37,835 nucleotides of DNA from contig NZ_QKQS01000013.1 in NCBI RefSeq assembly GCF_003226555.1, positions 1 through 37,835 of the forward strand, in the 5' to 3' direction. The notes beneath the pieces were generated by a model. That model searched no databases, had not been told where the DNA came from, and saw nothing but the letters and a program-made list of their open reading frames with translations. How positions within the stretch are numbered: the first letter of the stretch is position 1; each line of letters starts with the position of its first letter. Shown one piece after another: positions 8,061 through 19,022 of the stretch. A program made the position numbers and the translations under genes. The DNA is from Rhodopseudomonas palustris. Lineage in GTDB: Bacteria; Pseudomonadota; Alphaproteobacteria; Rhizobiales; Xanthobacteraceae.

Positions 8061-8202
8061 CTAACCTCGCCCCGCGTGCGGGGAGAGGTCGGATCGCATC
8101 GTCAGATGCGATCCGGGTGAGGGGGCGCCTCCTCGAGGCCGAGAGTCAGTGCTCGGGGCACCCTCACCCCAGCCCTCTCCCGCAAGCGGGAGAGGGAGCG
8201 CA
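8061..8202. repeat. Complex repeat with three nested hairpins
   Basis: Three stem-loops lie in tandem: cctcgccccgcgtgcgggga (about 8065-8088), cggatcgcatcgtcagatgc (about 8089-8115) and ccctctcccgcaagcgggag (about 8173-8196). Outer blocks also pair (gggtgaggggg with ccctcacccc). This composite is a recurrent intergenic element type in Bradyrhizobiaceae and is distinct from the cgtcat...atgacg family. It fills most of the nusB-thiL gap. Confidence 0.8.
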
Positions 8203-8250
8203 CCGTGCCTTGGGTAACGTAGGTGCAATGACGGCGAGGTTCTTGCTTCG

Positions 8251-9222
8251 ATGCCCTCCGGTGAAGACGATCTGATCGCACGCTACTTCAAACCTCTGGC
8301 GACCGATCCCGGGGCGCGGGGGCTGGTGGATGACGCCGCCGTCTTGGCTGCCACGGACAGCGATCTGGTGCTGACCACCGACGCGATCGTCGAGGGCGTG
8401 CATTATCTCCCAGACGACCCGCCGGACGCGATCGCCCGCAAGGCGCTGCGGGTGAACCTGTCGGATCTGGCCGCCAAGGGCGCCGAGCCGGCCGGCTTCC
8501 TGCTGACGCTGGCGCTGCGCCAGGCCGACGAACGCTTTCTCGCCCGGTTCGCTGTCGCGCTCGGCGAAGACGCCGCCGCGTTCCACTGTCCGCTGCTCGG
8601 CGGCGACACGGTGTCGACGCCCGGACCGATGATGATCTCGGTGACCGCGCTCGGCCGAGTGCCGCCCGGCCGGATGGTGGCGCGCGACACGCTGCGCCCC
8701 GGCGACGCCATCGTCGTCACCGGCACGATCGGCGATGCCGCTCTCGGGCTCGATCTGTTGCAGGGCCGGGCAACGGCCGCCAGCGACGCGGACCGCGCCT
8801 TCCTGACCGATCGCTACCGGGTGCCGCAGCCGCGCTCGGCGCTGGCGCTCGCGGTGCGCGACTATGCCGGAGCGGCGATGGACGTCTCGGACGGCCTCGC
8901 CGGCGATCTCGCCAAGATGTGCGCCGCCTCAGGTGTGACCGCGACTCTGAACGCTGCTGCAGTGCCGTTGTCCGATGCTGCAACTGCGATCGTCGCCACC
9001 GATCCGTCGAAGCTGGCGCGATTACTCAGCGGCGGGGATGATTATGAGTTGCTTTGCGGCGTTGCACAAAACGAGCTCGATCAGTTCCTTGCTGCAGCGC
9101 AACGAAGTGACGTGCAGATGACTGTCATCGGCGTTGCCGAGCAGGGAACTGCGCCGCAGCGCTGGCTCGATGGAAACGCCCGCGAAATCTCGCTGAAGAC
9201 CCTGTCGTTCAGTCATTTCTGA
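8251..9222 (+). CDS. thiL: Thiamine-monophosphate kinase
   Basis: ThiL phosphorylates thiamine monophosphate to thiamine diphosphate using ATP. The 323-residue protein has the AIR-synthase-like fold motifs in order: GEDDLIARYF, VDDAAVL, TTDAIVEGVHY, SDLAAKGAEP, GGDTVSTPGP, AMDVSDGLAGDL and GGDDYELL, which supply the Mg2+-binding aspartates. The ATG at 8251 places GEDDLI at residue 4, as expected. The gene follows nusB after a repeat-filled gap, in an order common in proteobacteria (ribH-nusB-thiL). No TPP riboswitch was recognised in front of it. Confidence 0.95.
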   Translation: MPSGEDDLIARYFKPLATDPGARGLVDDAAVLAATDSDLVLTTDAIVEGVHYLPDDPPDAIARKALRVNLSDLAAKGAEPAGFLLTLALRQADERFLARFAVALGEDAAAFHCPLLGGDTVSTPGPMMISVTALGRVPPGRMVARDTLRPGDAIVVTGTIGDAALGLDLLQGRATAASDADRAFLTDRYRVPQPRSALALAVRDYAGAAMDVSDGLAGDLAKMCAASGVTATLNAAAVPLSDAATAIVATDPSKLARLLSGGDDYELLCGVAQNELDQFLAAAQRSDVQMTVIGVAEQGTAPQRWLDGNAREISLKTLSFSHF

Positions 9223-9452
9223 CGCTTAGTCACTGGTATTCCGGCGCGAGGAAGTTCGCTGGAATAGCCCGAAGGTCAGCGGAAAAGCCCAGCTTAGTCC
9301 CTTCGCAGCGATTGCGGAGCACCTGTGATTTTGGCAAGGTTCGCCGCGATTTGAGGCTGCCCCGCGAAAGAGGGCACGCCATCTTGTTGCGCGCCCGCGC
9401 CGCTCCCGCAGCGCAGGCACGGGGGTGAAACTCGGGACTGAGGCAATCAGGT
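9223..9452. other. Intergenic region before hppA, no gene seen
   Basis: These 230 bases hold no convincing coding frame, known repeat or tRNA. The short minus-strand frames through it have no family-like features. It presumably contains the hppA promoter and leader, but I cannot place the elements with confidence. Confidence 0.5.
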
Positions 9453-11573
<2,121 letters not shown>

Positions 11574-11601
11574 GCGTCAGATCGGTTGCTCCAACACCAA
11601 G

Positions 11602-11628
11602 CCCCGCGGCGCAAGCCGCGGGGTTTTT
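11602..11628 (+). terminator. Rho-independent terminator after hppA
   Basis: A perfect 8-bp stem, ccccgcgg (11602-11609) with ccgcgggg (11616-11623), has a 6-base loop and is followed by five T residues. It lies 28 bases after the hppA stop. Confidence 0.9.
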
Positions 11629-11731
11629 GCTTTTCGGACCTCCGCAAAGCAAGCCGGGCTCGCCGTTTATCCGATTGAACCTATCGGAACTCGCCGCGTT
11701 ACCCGTTCCCATCTCGCGGAAGGACCACGAC

Positions 11732-11974
11732 ATGAGCGGTGTGAGCGGCATCAAGGAACATATGGAAGTGATCGGCGCCGACGGCGTGCATGTCGGCACT
11801 GTCGATCGGGTCGACGGCAATCGCATCAAGCTGACCAAAAAGGACAGCGGCGAAGGCCATCACAAGGGACATCACCACTTCATCGATAGCGGCTTGGTCG
11901 CCGAGGTTGAAGGCAACAAGGTGCGACTGTCCGCCAACGCCGCCGTCGCGGTGACGATGGAAGAAGAGAAGTAA
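11732..11974 (+). CDS. Small DUF2171-family protein
   Basis: This is an 80-residue soluble protein. The order SGIKEHMEVIGADGVHVGTV, DRVDGNRIKLTK, a His-rich stretch (GHHKGHHHFID) and a valine-rich C-terminus matches the DUF2171 family, a small PRC-barrel-like beta fold whose members often describe a quality or linkage of surface or stress systems but lack a known biochemical role. The ATG at 11732 has a good ribosome site (ggaagga) 8 bases upstream. It stands alone behind the hppA terminator. The six histidines within about 12 residues suggest possible metal binding; this is only inference. Confidence 0.8.
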   Translation: MSGVSGIKEHMEVIGADGVHVGTVDRVDGNRIKLTKKDSGEGHHKGHHHFIDSGLVAEVEGNKVRLSANAAVAVTMEEEK

Positions 11975-12057
11975 TCAGAGCTACGATCTTCGCGCCGAGC
12001 GAGCCAGCGCTGCTGGTGTTGCAGCACGCGAGAGCTCATGGGAGCATCATGAAACGA

Positions 12058-12147
12058 TGCGTCTCGAAACATGAGGTTGCGGGCTCGGCGCCTCCGCGTG
12101 AGAGCATTCTTCGAGACGCTCAGCTGCGCCGGGCTCCCAAAGGATGT
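12058..12147. repeat. Degenerate copy of the tctcgaa...ttcgagacgc repeat
   Basis: Pieces tgcgtctcgaaacatgagg, gcctccgc and attcttcgagacgc occur in the same order as in the clearer element at 37701-37802 (ccgtctcgaaccatgag ... catccttcgagacgc). The inner pairing is partly lost. It fills the gap between the DUF2171 gene and the next small gene; nothing else is seen in 11975-12231. Confidence 0.5.
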
Positions 12148-12231
12148 GGTTGGCGCATTGTGGGTGCTGGTTTTTCCTGGGGCGTGATAGGTGACGAGAC
12201 ACGTCCCAACACGCTCCAAAGGAATGAGCCT

Positions 12232-12390
12232 ATGTCGCTGTCATCCGCCAAGAACTACGCGCTGCGCGCGGCCAAATCGCAGGACCAGAAGGAAGCGATC
12301 GAACTGCTGTCGAAGGCGATCCTCGAGCTGGCGAGTTCGATCGAAGCCACCGACGCCAAGATCAAGAAGATCAACAAGGACAAATCATAG
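12232..12390 (+). CDS. Small conserved-looking protein, 52 residues
   Basis: The ATG at 12232 follows a good ribosome site (aaagga, 8 bases upstream) and gives a 52-residue charged, helical protein: alternating Ala/Leu/Lys with ELLSKAILELASSIEATDAK and a lysine-rich end (KIKKINKDKS). Its pattern suggests a single amphipathic helix or short coiled coil with no membrane segment. I recall similar small proteins in Rhodopseudomonas and Bradyrhizobium but know no function. The repeat-like sequence ends about 85 bases before it. Longer versions of the frame run into that repeat and have no ribosome site. Confidence 0.6.
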   Translation: MSLSSAKNYALRAAKSQDQKEAIELLSKAILELASSIEATDAKIKKINKDKS

Positions 12391-12427
12391 GTGTAGGATC
12401 GGCCGGGTCGGGCGGGGAGCTGTGTGC

Positions 12428-13291
12428 ATGGCGATCGCGACGGCAATGCTGGAAGCCAATGGATTGCGCTTTGCGGTCGACACCGCGGGGCAGGGCGACA
12501 CCGTCGCGCTGCTGCTGCACGGCTTTCCGGAAGCGCGGCAGTCGTGGCATCGGCAGATCCCGTTTCTGGCGGAGCTCGGCTGGCGAGTGGCGGCGCCGGA
12601 TCTGCGCGGCTATGGCGGCACGTCGCGGCCGGCCGGAAAGGCCGCCTATTCGATCGAGCATCTGACCGACGACGTTGCGGCGCTGTTCGCGGCGCTTGGC
12701 GGCAAGCGCAACATCCTGATCGGCCACGACTGGGGCGGGGTGATCGCCTGGCAGGTCGCGCTGCGCGGCAAGGTGAAGCTCGACGGGCTGGTCATTCTCA
12801 ACGCGCCGCATCCGGACGCGTTCGCCCGCGAGCTGCGCCGCGGCTGGACCCAGCGCCGCCGCTCCTGGTACTTCGCGTTCTTCCAATTGCCGTGGTTGCC
12901 TGAATGGCTGCTGACCCGCAACGGCGGCGCACCGCTGGTGAAGATGTTCAGGAGCCACAGCGAGCACATTCTGCGCGAGCAGATCGAGATCTACCGCCGC
13001 AACATTGTCCAGCCGGGCGCTGCCACCGCGATGCTGAATTACTACCGCGCCAACTTTTCCGGGCTGGCCGGCGGCGCCGGCAGCAATCCGATGATCGCGG
13101 TGCCGACGCTGATGATCTGGGGCAAGAACGACCTCGCGCTCGATCTCAGACTGACCGAGGGCAACGAACAGTTCGTCGAGGATTTCACCCTGCGCACGTT
13201 GCCAGCCGCGTCGCATTGGGTGCAGCAGGACGCCCCCGACGAGGTGAACGCGACAATTGCGGAATGGGCGCGGCGCAAAGGGCTGGCTTAG
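12428..13291 (+). CDS. Alpha/beta-hydrolase, epoxide hydrolase-like
   Basis: The 287-residue protein has the alpha/beta-hydrolase fold with an HGFPE oxyanion motif (31-35), nucleophile Asp101 in GHDWGG, acid Asp235 in WGKND and His263 in ASHWVQQDAP. The Asp nucleophile and HGFPE motif point to epoxide hydrolases or related dehalogenases rather than esterases. The cap (about 130-215) contains Tyr pairs (NYYRANF) that could protonate an epoxide. It differs clearly from fluoroacetate dehalogenase, whose nucleophile motif reads GHDRGAR. The substrate is unknown. The ATG at 12428 is chosen because upstream in frame there is no homology. It follows the 52-residue gene by 37 bases. Confidence 0.85.
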   Translation: MAIATAMLEANGLRFAVDTAGQGDTVALLLHGFPEARQSWHRQIPFLAELGWRVAAPDLRGYGGTSRPAGKAAYSIEHLTDDVAALFAALGGKRNILIGHDWGGVIAWQVALRGKVKLDGLVILNAPHPDAFARELRRGWTQRRRSWYFAFFQLPWLPEWLLTRNGGAPLVKMFRSHSEHILREQIEIYRRNIVQPGAATAMLNYYRANFSGLAGGAGSNPMIAVPTLMIWGKNDLALDLRLTEGNEQFVEDFTLRTLPAASHWVQQDAPDEVNATIAEWARRKGLA

Positions 13292-13310
13292 CCGGGGCGG
13301 CGCTTCTGCG

Positions 13311-13388
13311 ATGGGGTTGGTTGCGCTCAACCCATCCTACGAGCGAGGCACAGGTCGGATGGGTTGAGCGCAAGCCAAACCCATCAGA
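13311..13388. repeat. Inverted repeat with cgctcaacccatcc arms
   Basis: The arm at 13314-13341 (gggttggttgcgctcaaccc...) pairs with 13354-13384 (...ggatgggttgagcgcaagc) with only a few mismatches and a 12-base centre. It lies between two convergent genes (the hydrolase and bamE) and could act as a bidirectional hairpin. It represents a separate repeat family from those at 4514 and 8061. Confidence 0.8.
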
Positions 13389-13410
13389 CCATGCCGTGGA
13401 AGCCTCCGCC

Positions 13411-13896
13411 TTAGCGGAAGCTGATCAGCCGGAACAGCGGCGCCAGATAGCTCATCTCCTGGCCGGAGGTCGGCGTGGTGCGGCTGATGAAGTCGAAGAT
13501 CTTGCCGTCCTTCAGGCCGTAATTGGCGATGCGGCGGACCAGACGGTTCTTGTCGAAATAGATCGCGATCACCCGCTGGTCGATCACCTTCTGCGGCATG
13601 AACGCCACCGGACGCTCGGTGCGCTGCGAGATGTAGTAGAAGACTTCACCGTCCAGCGTCGCCACCGTCGACGGCGTGCCCATCACCAGCAGCACCTGAT
13701 CCTGGCTGGCGCCGATCGGAATCTGCTCGAGCGCGCCGTTGGGCAGAATGTAGCCCTTCTGGAATTGCTCCGACGTGCAGGCGCCCATGCCGGCGCCGAC
13801 AAGCGTCAACGCCACGGCGAGCCCGAGGCTGCGCGGCAGTGAAAAGCGGCTTCGCGGCGCGTCGGCGCGTCCGCGTCGGTCGATCGAAATACTCAT
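13411..13896 (-). CDS. bamE: Outer membrane assembly lipoprotein BamE
   Basis: BamE (SmpA/OmlA) is a small lipoprotein subunit of the BAM complex that folds outer-membrane beta-barrels. The 161-residue protein has a basic N-terminus and a hydrophobic stretch ending at Cys40 (VGAGMGACTS), which serves as the lipidation site, although the lipobox is not perfect. The SmpA/OmlA domain follows with IPIGASQDQVLLVMGTPS and FYYISQR. The ATG at 13896 gives a normal signal. The frame stays open for over 1 kb upstream, but that is antisense to two other genes. It diverges from the cytochrome chaperone gene with a 108-base promoter region. Confidence 0.92.
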   Translation of the reverse strand: MSISIDRRGRADAPRSRFSLPRSLGLAVALTLVGAGMGACTSEQFQKGYILPNGALEQIPIGASQDQVLLVMGTPSTVATLDGEVFYYISQRTERPVAFMPQKVIDQRVIAIYFDKNRLVRRIANYGLKDGKIFDFISRTTPTSGQEMSYLAPLFRLISFR

Positions 13897-14004
13897 CCGG
13901 GAGCTGGCCTCATCCCCTTGCATCGCGCAGGGCGTTGACGTACCGGGCAGGAACTCGGAAAGCAATCCCGAAAGGCCCCACCGGGCCCGGACCTGGAACC
14001 CGCA

Positions 14005-14541
14005 ATGATTTGGCCGTTCAATCTGCTCCGTCCGCCCCGGACGCCATCGCGCGGCACCATTGAAGCGATCTATGGCACGATCGTGGCGCAATCGCGCCTG
14101 CCGGTGTTTTACCAGCAATTCGGCGTCGCCGACACCGTCAACGGCCGATTCGAGATGCTGGTGGTGCATTTGTGGCTCGTGCTGCGGCGGATTCGCAGCA
14201 TTCAGGACGCATCCACCTTCGCCCAGGCGTTGTTCGACTATTTCTGCAGCGACCTCGATGCGAATTTGCGCGAGCTCGGCGTCGGCGATCTGTCGGTGCC
14301 GAAGCGGATGCAGGCGTTCGGCGAAGCGTTCTATGGCCGCTCGGCGGCCTATGATCTGGCGCTGACCGAAGGCCGCGAAGATATGGAGCTGGCGCTGAAC
14401 CGGAACGTTCTCGACGGCGCCGACATTGAGAACGCGCGCAAGCTGGCGGTGTATGTCGGGCAGGTGATCGCCGCGCTCGACGCGGTGCCGCCGGCCAAGC
14501 TGCGCAGCGGCGAGCTGCCGTTTCCGCAGCCGACCGCTTAA
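14005..14541 (+). CDS. Ubiquinol-cytochrome c chaperone (CBP3 family)
   Basis: The 178-residue protein matches the ubiquinol-cytochrome c chaperone family (CBP3/UQCC1). Seen are IEAIYGTIVAQSR, FYQQFGV, DTVNGRFEMLVVHLWLVLRR and LFDYFCSDLDANLRELGVGD. In mitochondria CBP3 helps cytochrome b synthesis and assembly into the bc1 complex; the bacterial protein is inferred to help bc1 assembly at the membrane. It is transcribed away from bamE and is followed 18 bases later by a DUF177 gene, an arrangement common in alphaproteobacteria. The ATG at 14005 gives a typical length. Confidence 0.9.
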   Translation: MIWPFNLLRPPRTPSRGTIEAIYGTIVAQSRLPVFYQQFGVADTVNGRFEMLVVHLWLVLRRIRSIQDASTFAQALFDYFCSDLDANLRELGVGDLSVPKRMQAFGEAFYGRSAAYDLALTEGREDMELALNRNVLDGADIENARKLAVYVGQVIAALDAVPPAKLRSGELPFPQPTA

Positions 14542-14559
14542 GACGAAGGACGTTGGACG

Positions 14560-15123
14560 ATGGCGAGCGAGAACAATCCGTGGAGCGTGCCGGTCGTGGT
14601 GATGCAGATTCCGGAGATCGGACTGCACCGCGAGATCACGGCGAGCGCTGCGGAGTGCGAGGCGATCAGCGCGCTCGGCGATCTGCGCGGTGTGTCGGAA
14701 GCGACGGCCTCGTTTGATCTGAAGCCGTTCAGCGACGGCCGCGTCCATCTCACCGGCCGGGTCCGTGCCAAGGTCACCCAGACCTGCGTGGTGACGCTCG
14801 ATCCGGTCGACAAGGCCGTCGACGAGACGGTCGATCTCACCTTCCTGCCGCCGGAACAGATTCGCGAGCTCGCCGATTCGGTCGACGACAATGGCGATCC
14901 GGATCCCAGCGATCCGCCGGAGGCGATCGAGCGCGGCATCATCGACATCGGCCGCGTCGCCACCGACGCGCTGTATCTCGGGCTGGACCCGTATCCGCGC
15001 AAGCCCGATGCGGTGTTCGAACCGATGGTGGATCTCGTCGATCCCGACATGAACCCATTTGCGGCGTTGAAAGCGCTGCAACAGCCGGCGGCGGAGCCGC
15101 CGCGCAAGCCGAAGAAAGGCTGA
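14560..15123 (+). CDS. DUF177/YceD family protein
   Basis: The 187-residue acidic soluble protein belongs to DUF177 (YceD). It contains [22 protein letters not shown] (about 65-86), an acidic loop and [21 protein letters not shown], as in family members implicated in 23S rRNA accumulation and often coupled to rpmF. Here rpmF does not follow; plsX is the next gene after a gap with a terminator-like hairpin. The ATG at 14560 is 18 bases after the cytochrome chaperone stop, suggesting these two are cotranscribed. Confidence 0.9.
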   Translation: MASENNPWSVPVVVMQIPEIGLHREITASAAECEAISALGDLRGVSEATASFDLKPFSDGRVHLTGRVRAKVTQTCVVTLDPVDKAVDETVDLTFLPPEQIRELADSVDDNGDPDPSDPPEAIERGIIDIGRVATDALYLGLDPYPRKPDAVFEPMVDLVDPDMNPFAALKALQQPAAEPPRKPKKG

Positions 15124-15291
15124 GCGGGCCGTGCCCGCTCCGGCTCGCCGCGGATGCGGCGTGTTCGCGCCGGAACTCGTGCGCGCACGCTACGAAATGC
15201 GACTTAAATCTGCCCGATCAAGATGTTGTATCGGGGCCGGGAACGGCTATTGTCCGCCCCAATCGGTGTGCAGCGCTGCACGCTTTTCACC

Positions 15292-15311
15292 GCCCCTTCG
15301 GGGCTTTTTTT
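15292..15311 (+). terminator. Short terminator-like hairpin between DUF177 and plsX
   Basis: The stem gcccc (15292-15296) pairs with ggggc (15300-15304), with a three-base loop followed by seven T residues. It is short but GC-rich with a good T-tract. It would separate transcription of the DUF177 operon from plsX-fabH, or act as an attenuator. Confidence 0.7.
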
Positions 15312-15365
15312 GAGTCCACGGCCAAGCGCTTCAAGGTCGCAGGCGATCAGGCTTCCGGAACGCCC

Positions 15366-16427
15366 ATGCCTCAGAAAGTTCGAATCGCGCTCGACGCAAT
15401 GGGGGGCGATGTCGGTCCCGCTGTCGTCATTCCCGGCGCGGCGATCTCCCTCGGCCGGCATCCGAACGTCGAGTTCTTGCTCTACGGCGATTCCAAGCTG
15501 ATCGAGAAAGAGCTCGCAGCATATCCCGCGCTGCGCAAAGCCTCGCGCGTCGTTCACACCGACGTCGCGGTGGCGATGCACGACAAGCCGAGCGTGGCGC
15601 TGCGCCGCGGCCGCTACAAATCCTCGATGTGGCAGGCGATCGACGCGGTGAAGAAGGCCGAGGCGGACGTCACGGTGTCGGCCGGCAATACCGGTGCACT
15701 GATGGCGATGGCGCGGTTCTGCCTGCGCACGTTGCCGGGCATCGATCGTCCGGCGATCGCAGCCACCTGGCCGACGATGCGCGGCGATTCGGTGGTGCTC
15801 GATCTCGGCGCTTCGATCGGCGGCGATGCCCACCATCTCAAGGCGCTCGCGATCATGGGCGCGGCGATGGCCAGCGTGCTGTTCGATCTGGAGCGGCCGA
15901 CCGTCGGGCTTCTGAACATCGGCGTCGAAGAGATCAAAGGCGGCGAAGAGGTGCGCGAGGCCGCCGAACTGCTGCGGGCGATGGATTCGCAGCGCTTCGA
16001 TTTCATCGGATTCGTCGAAGGCGACGGCATCGGCAAGGGCGCTGCCGATGTGATCGTGTCGGAAGGCTTTGCCGGCAATATCGCACTGAAGGCGGCGGAG
16101 GGCACCGCTCGCCAGCTCGCCGAATATCTCCGGGCCGCGATGTCCCGCACCTGGCGGTCGAAGATCGGCTATCTGTTCGCGCGCGACGCCTTCAAGGCGC
16201 TCAGGGACAAGATGGACCCCAACAAGTCCAACGGCGGTGTCTTCCTCGGTCTCAACGGAATCGTGGTCAAGAGCCACGGCGGAACCAACGCCGAGGGCTT
16301 TGCTTACGCCGTGGATGTTGGCTATGACATGGTCCGCTACGATCTCCTGACCAAGATCAATCAAACGCTTAATCGTGATGCCGGCGCGTTGGTCGCGACG
16401 CCGAGCGCCCAGGAGGCTGTCTCGTGA
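15366..16427 (+). CDS. plsX: Phosphate acyltransferase PlsX
   Basis: PlsX converts acyl-ACP to acyl-phosphate for PlsY, the first committed route to phosphatidic acid in most bacteria. The 353-residue protein starts [18 protein letters not shown], the invariant PlsX N-terminus, and has [29 protein letters not shown] and [16 protein letters not shown]. Its length is normal. The ATG at 15366 is unambiguous. Its TGA overlaps the fabH GTG start by 4 bases, so plsX and fabH are translationally coupled, the usual alphaproteobacterial arrangement. Confidence 0.97.
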   Translation: MPQKVRIALDAMGGDVGPAVVIPGAAISLGRHPNVEFLLYGDSKLIEKELAAYPALRKASRVVHTDVAVAMHDKPSVALRRGRYKSSMWQAIDAVKKAEADVTVSAGNTGALMAMARFCLRTLPGIDRPAIAATWPTMRGDSVVLDLGASIGGDAHHLKALAIMGAAMASVLFDLERPTVGLLNIGVEEIKGGEEVREAAELLRAMDSQRFDFIGFVEGDGIGKGAADVIVSEGFAGNIALKAAEGTARQLAEYLRAAMSRTWRSKIGYLFARDAFKALRDKMDPNKSNGGVFLGLNGIVVKSHGGTNAEGFAYAVDVGYDMVRYDLLTKINQTLNRDAGALVATPSAQEAVS

Positions 16428-17401
16428 CGGTGATTCGTTCGGTTGTACTGGGCTGCGGCGCTTACCTGCCGGAGCGGGTTCTCACCAACGAAGAGCTGGC
16501 CCGGACTGTCGACACCTCGGACGAATGGATCGTCCAGCGCACCGGAATTCGCGAACGCCACATCGCCGCCGACGGCGAATTCACCTCGCATCTGGCCACC
16601 AAGGCGGCCCAGGCGGCGCTCGACAATGCGGGCCTGACCGCCGATCAGATCGATCTGATCGTGCTGGCGACCTCGACTCCAGACCACACTTTCCCGGCGA
16701 CCGCGGTGCAGGTTCAGGCCGCACTTGGCATGACTCACGGCGTCGCATTCGACCTGCAGGCGGTGTGCTCCGGCTTCGTGTTCGCGGTCGCGACCGCCGA
16801 CAATTTTCTTCGCGCCGGCTCGGCCAAGCGCGCGCTGGTGATTGGCGCCGAGACCTTCTCGCGCATTCTCGATTGGAATGATCGCGGCACCTGCGTGCTG
16901 TTCGGCGATGGCGCCGGTGCGATCGTGCTTGAGGCGCAGGAAGGTTGGGGCACCTCGGCCGATCGCGGCGTGCTGACCACGCATCTGCGTTCGGACGGCC
17001 GTCACAAACACAAGCTGTATGTCGATGGCGGGCCATCAAGCACCCAGACCGTCGGCCATCTGCGGATGGAAGGCAAAGAAGTGTTCAAGCACGCGGTCGG
17101 CATGATCACCGGCGTGATCGTCGATGCCTTCAATGCCTCCGGCACCAGCGCCGACAATGTCGATTGGTTCGTGCCGCATCAGGCCAACAAGCGGATCATC
17201 GACGCCTCGGCGCAGAAGCTGCACATCGCACCCGAGAAGGTGGTGATGACGGTCGATCGCCATGGCAACACCTCGGCGGCCTCGATCCCGCTGGCATTGT
17301 GCGCTGCGGTCCAGGACGGCCGGATCCAGAAGGGCCATCTGGTGCTGCTGGAGGCGATGGGCGGCGGATTCACATGGGGCGCCGCGCTGCTCCGCTGGTA
17401 G
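16424..17401 (+). CDS. fabH: Beta-ketoacyl-ACP synthase III
   Basis: FabH starts fatty-acid synthesis by condensing acetyl-CoA with malonyl-ACP. The 325-residue protein carries the catalytic triad Cys115 (QAVCSGF), His252 (VPHQANKR) and Asn282 (HGNTSAAS), plus the GDGAGAIVL loop. It starts at a GTG overlapping the plsX stop (GTGA) and begins [16 protein letters not shown], as in the family. A palindromic taaaatttta follows the stop but has no GC stem, so it is not a convincing terminator. Confidence 0.97.
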   Translation: MTVIRSVVLGCGAYLPERVLTNEELARTVDTSDEWIVQRTGIRERHIAADGEFTSHLATKAAQAALDNAGLTADQIDLIVLATSTPDHTFPATAVQVQAALGMTHGVAFDLQAVCSGFVFAVATADNFLRAGSAKRALVIGAETFSRILDWNDRGTCVLFGDGAGAIVLEAQEGWGTSADRGVLTTHLRSDGRHKHKLYVDGGPSSTQTVGHLRMEGKEVFKHAVGMITGVIVDAFNASGTSADNVDWFVPHQANKRIIDASAQKLHIAPEKVVMTVDRHGNTSAASIPLALCAAVQDGRIQKGHLVLLEAMGGGFTWGAALLRW

Positions 17402-17476
17402 TTGCTCGCGTAAAATTTTAGCAGCATTTCCATGGCGTTCGGTGCTAACTTTGAGACGCTTTAAGACCCGACGGAG

Positions 17477-17505
17477 TTGACCGCCGGTAGTTAACCTCTT
17501 AATTT
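17477..17505 (+). promoter_or_regulatory. Candidate housekeeping-sigma promoter for ihfA
   Basis: TTGACC (17477-17482) and TAATTT (17500-17505) are separated by 17 bases, about 39 bases before the ihfA ATG. Spacing and sequence fit the sigma-70 class. A TTAACCTCTTAA stretch overlaps the spacer and -10. Confidence 0.5.
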
Positions 17506-17543
17506 CAGCGCGGATTTTCTTTCGCCGTGAGGTGGGGCAGGCG

Positions 17544-17900
17544 ATGGCCGGACGAACAGTCACACGTGTCGATCTATGCGAGGCGGTCTACCAAAAGGTC
17601 GGACTGTCGCGCACCGAGTCGTCGGCATTCGTCGAACTGGTGCTGAAAGAGATCACCGACTGCCTGGAGCGGGGCGAGACGGTGAAGCTGTCGTCGTTCG
17701 GCTCGTTTCTGGTGCGGCAGAAGGGGCAGCGCATCGGGCGCAACCCGAAGACCGGCACCGAAGTGCCGATCTCGCCGCGGCGGGTGATGGTGTTCAAGCC
17801 ATCGGCGATTCTGAAGCAGCGCATCAACGCCAATGGCGCGATGCCGAATTCGACCACAGAATCTGAAGAAGACACCGCGCAAACCGCCTCTGGCGGCTGA
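17544..17900 (+). CDS. ihfA: Integration host factor alpha subunit
   Basis: IHF-alpha pairs with IHF-beta to bend DNA in transcription, replication and recombination. The 118-residue protein has the HU/IHF fold: [42 protein letters not shown] (the DNA-intercalating arm) and [21 protein letters not shown]. The ATG at 17544 follows a GGGGCAG ribosome site. A GTG four codons earlier is in frame but less likely. The acidic/Thr-rich tail ([11 protein letters not shown]) is typical of rhizobial IhfA. A MerR-family gene follows 14 bases later, as in related species. Confidence 0.95.
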   Translation: MAGRTVTRVDLCEAVYQKVGLSRTESSAFVELVLKEITDCLERGETVKLSSFGSFLVRQKGQRIGRNPKTGTEVPISPRRVMVFKPSAILKQRINANGAMPNSTTESEEDTAQTASGG

Positions 17901-17914
17901 CGGAGAGCTCGCCT

Positions 17915-18622
17915 TTGGACAAGGCACCCGACGCATTCCGCACCATCAGCGAGGTCGCAGCCGAGCTCGACATTCCGCAGCATGTGCTGCGGTTCTGGGA
18001 GACGCGGTTCAACCAGATCAAGCCGATGAAGCGCTCGGGCGGGCGGCGCTATTATCGCCCCGACGACGTCGATCTGCTCAAGGGCATCCGCCGGCTGCTC
18101 TACGGCGAAGGCTACACCATCCGCGGTGTACAGCGGATCCTGAAAGAACACGGCATCAAATCGGTGCAGCGGCTGGCCGATGCCGAGGTCAATGCCAGCT
18201 TCGGGGCGGTCGAGGCGGCGATCACCCGGTCCGTTGCCGAGGAAGAAGAGTTCGAGCCGATTCCCGGCGGCATCGATGCCGATGACGACGATTACGACGG
18301 CGAGGACGAGGGGCTCGATCTGCATGCCACGATGGCCGAGCCTGACCATCGGCCAGCGCCGGCGCCGCGCCGCAACATCGTCGCCGAGTCGCGCCACGAT
18401 CCGCATTTCGACGATCACGATGACGACGATTTTGCCGTCGAGCCGGCTCCAGCGATGGCTGCGCCCGCACGTGCGCCGCGGTTCGATCTGCCGCCGCTCG
18501 AGTTTCCCGCCGCCAAGCTGCCGCCGGCACCGCCACCGGTCGATCTCGCGCCGCTGCGCGCGGCCCTCGGCGACCTGATCGCCTGCCGCGAACTGCTCCA
18601 CGCCGCGTTCAAGGACAGCTGA
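17915..18622 (+). CDS. MerR-family transcriptional regulator
   Basis: The 235-residue protein begins with a MerR-type winged helix (about 8-78): [34 protein letters not shown] and [16 protein letters not shown]. The remainder is an acidic, proline-rich tail ([31 protein letters not shown]) with no metal-binding cysteines, so the ligand is unknown. This ihfA-linked MerR protein is widespread in alphaproteobacteria. I chose the TTG at 17915 because ggaga lies 8 bases upstream and the next Met is inside the domain region. It is likely cotranscribed with ihfA. Confidence 0.85.
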   Translation: MDKAPDAFRTISEVAAELDIPQHVLRFWETRFNQIKPMKRSGGRRYYRPDDVDLLKGIRRLLYGEGYTIRGVQRILKEHGIKSVQRLADAEVNASFGAVEAAITRSVAEEEEFEPIPGGIDADDDDYDGEDEGLDLHATMAEPDHRPAPAPRRNIVAESRHDPHFDDHDDDDFAVEPAPAMAAPARAPRFDLPPLEFPAAKLPPAPPPVDLAPLRAALGDLIACRELLHAAFKDS

Positions 18623-18944
18623 GGTCCGGCGAACAGCTTGAGCAGGAACCTCAACAAACGCCTTTAAGCGTTGGCAAAGTCTGTGTTTTCGGTATGACCT
18701 GCCATCCACGATGGGGCTTGTGCGCGAAGGTTTTGGCGCAGCGGCGTTTGCGCCGAGGCGTAGATGCCCGGAACACGCCTGGGCATCACGTTGTGAAACG
18801 GGTGGCGGCCAAATCGGTCGATGGTGCAGAGGTCGCGGTCAACGGCGGCACCGCCGCATTCTCCGGCGAACACGTCCCGAATTGATCCTCCGCAGCTTGC
18901 GCGACGCACCGATCGCCGCTACAGCATCAGGGCCGAAACGGCAT
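18623..18944. other. Intergenic region before tRNA-Pro, no gene seen
   Basis: This 322-base gap has no convincing gene. It includes a hairpin at about 18761-18786, gatgcccgg with cctgggcatc around a short loop, without a T-tract. The tRNA promoter must lie in its last part, but I could not place -35/-10 elements. Confidence 0.5.
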
Positions 18945-19022
18945 CGGAGCGTGGCGCAGCCCGGTTAGCGCACTAGTCTGGGAGACTAGGGGTCGAAGGT
19001 TCAAATCCTTTCGCTCCGACCA
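18945..19022 (+). tRNA. tRNA-Pro (anticodon GGG)
   Basis: The cloverleaf is complete. The acceptor stem cggagcg pairs with cgctccg, the D arm is gcgc...gcgc, and the anticodon stem ctagt/actag has loop ctgggag giving anticodon GGG. The T arm is gaagg-ttcaaat-ccttt (one G-T pair), then discriminator A and an encoded CCA. The loop and stem lengths are regular. It reads CCC (and CCU by wobble) proline codons. Confidence 0.97.

Noticed and set aside
12428-13291. Fluoroacetate or haloalkane dehalogenase
   Set aside because: The nucleophile motif GHDWGG and HGFPE fit epoxide-hydrolase-like enzymes; typical halide-binding residues could not be confirmed by eye.
13897-15081. Long minus-strand frame continuing upstream of bamE
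   Set aside because: It is antisense to the cytochrome chaperone and DUF177 genes, both of which have clear family motifs. The real BamE starts at 13896.
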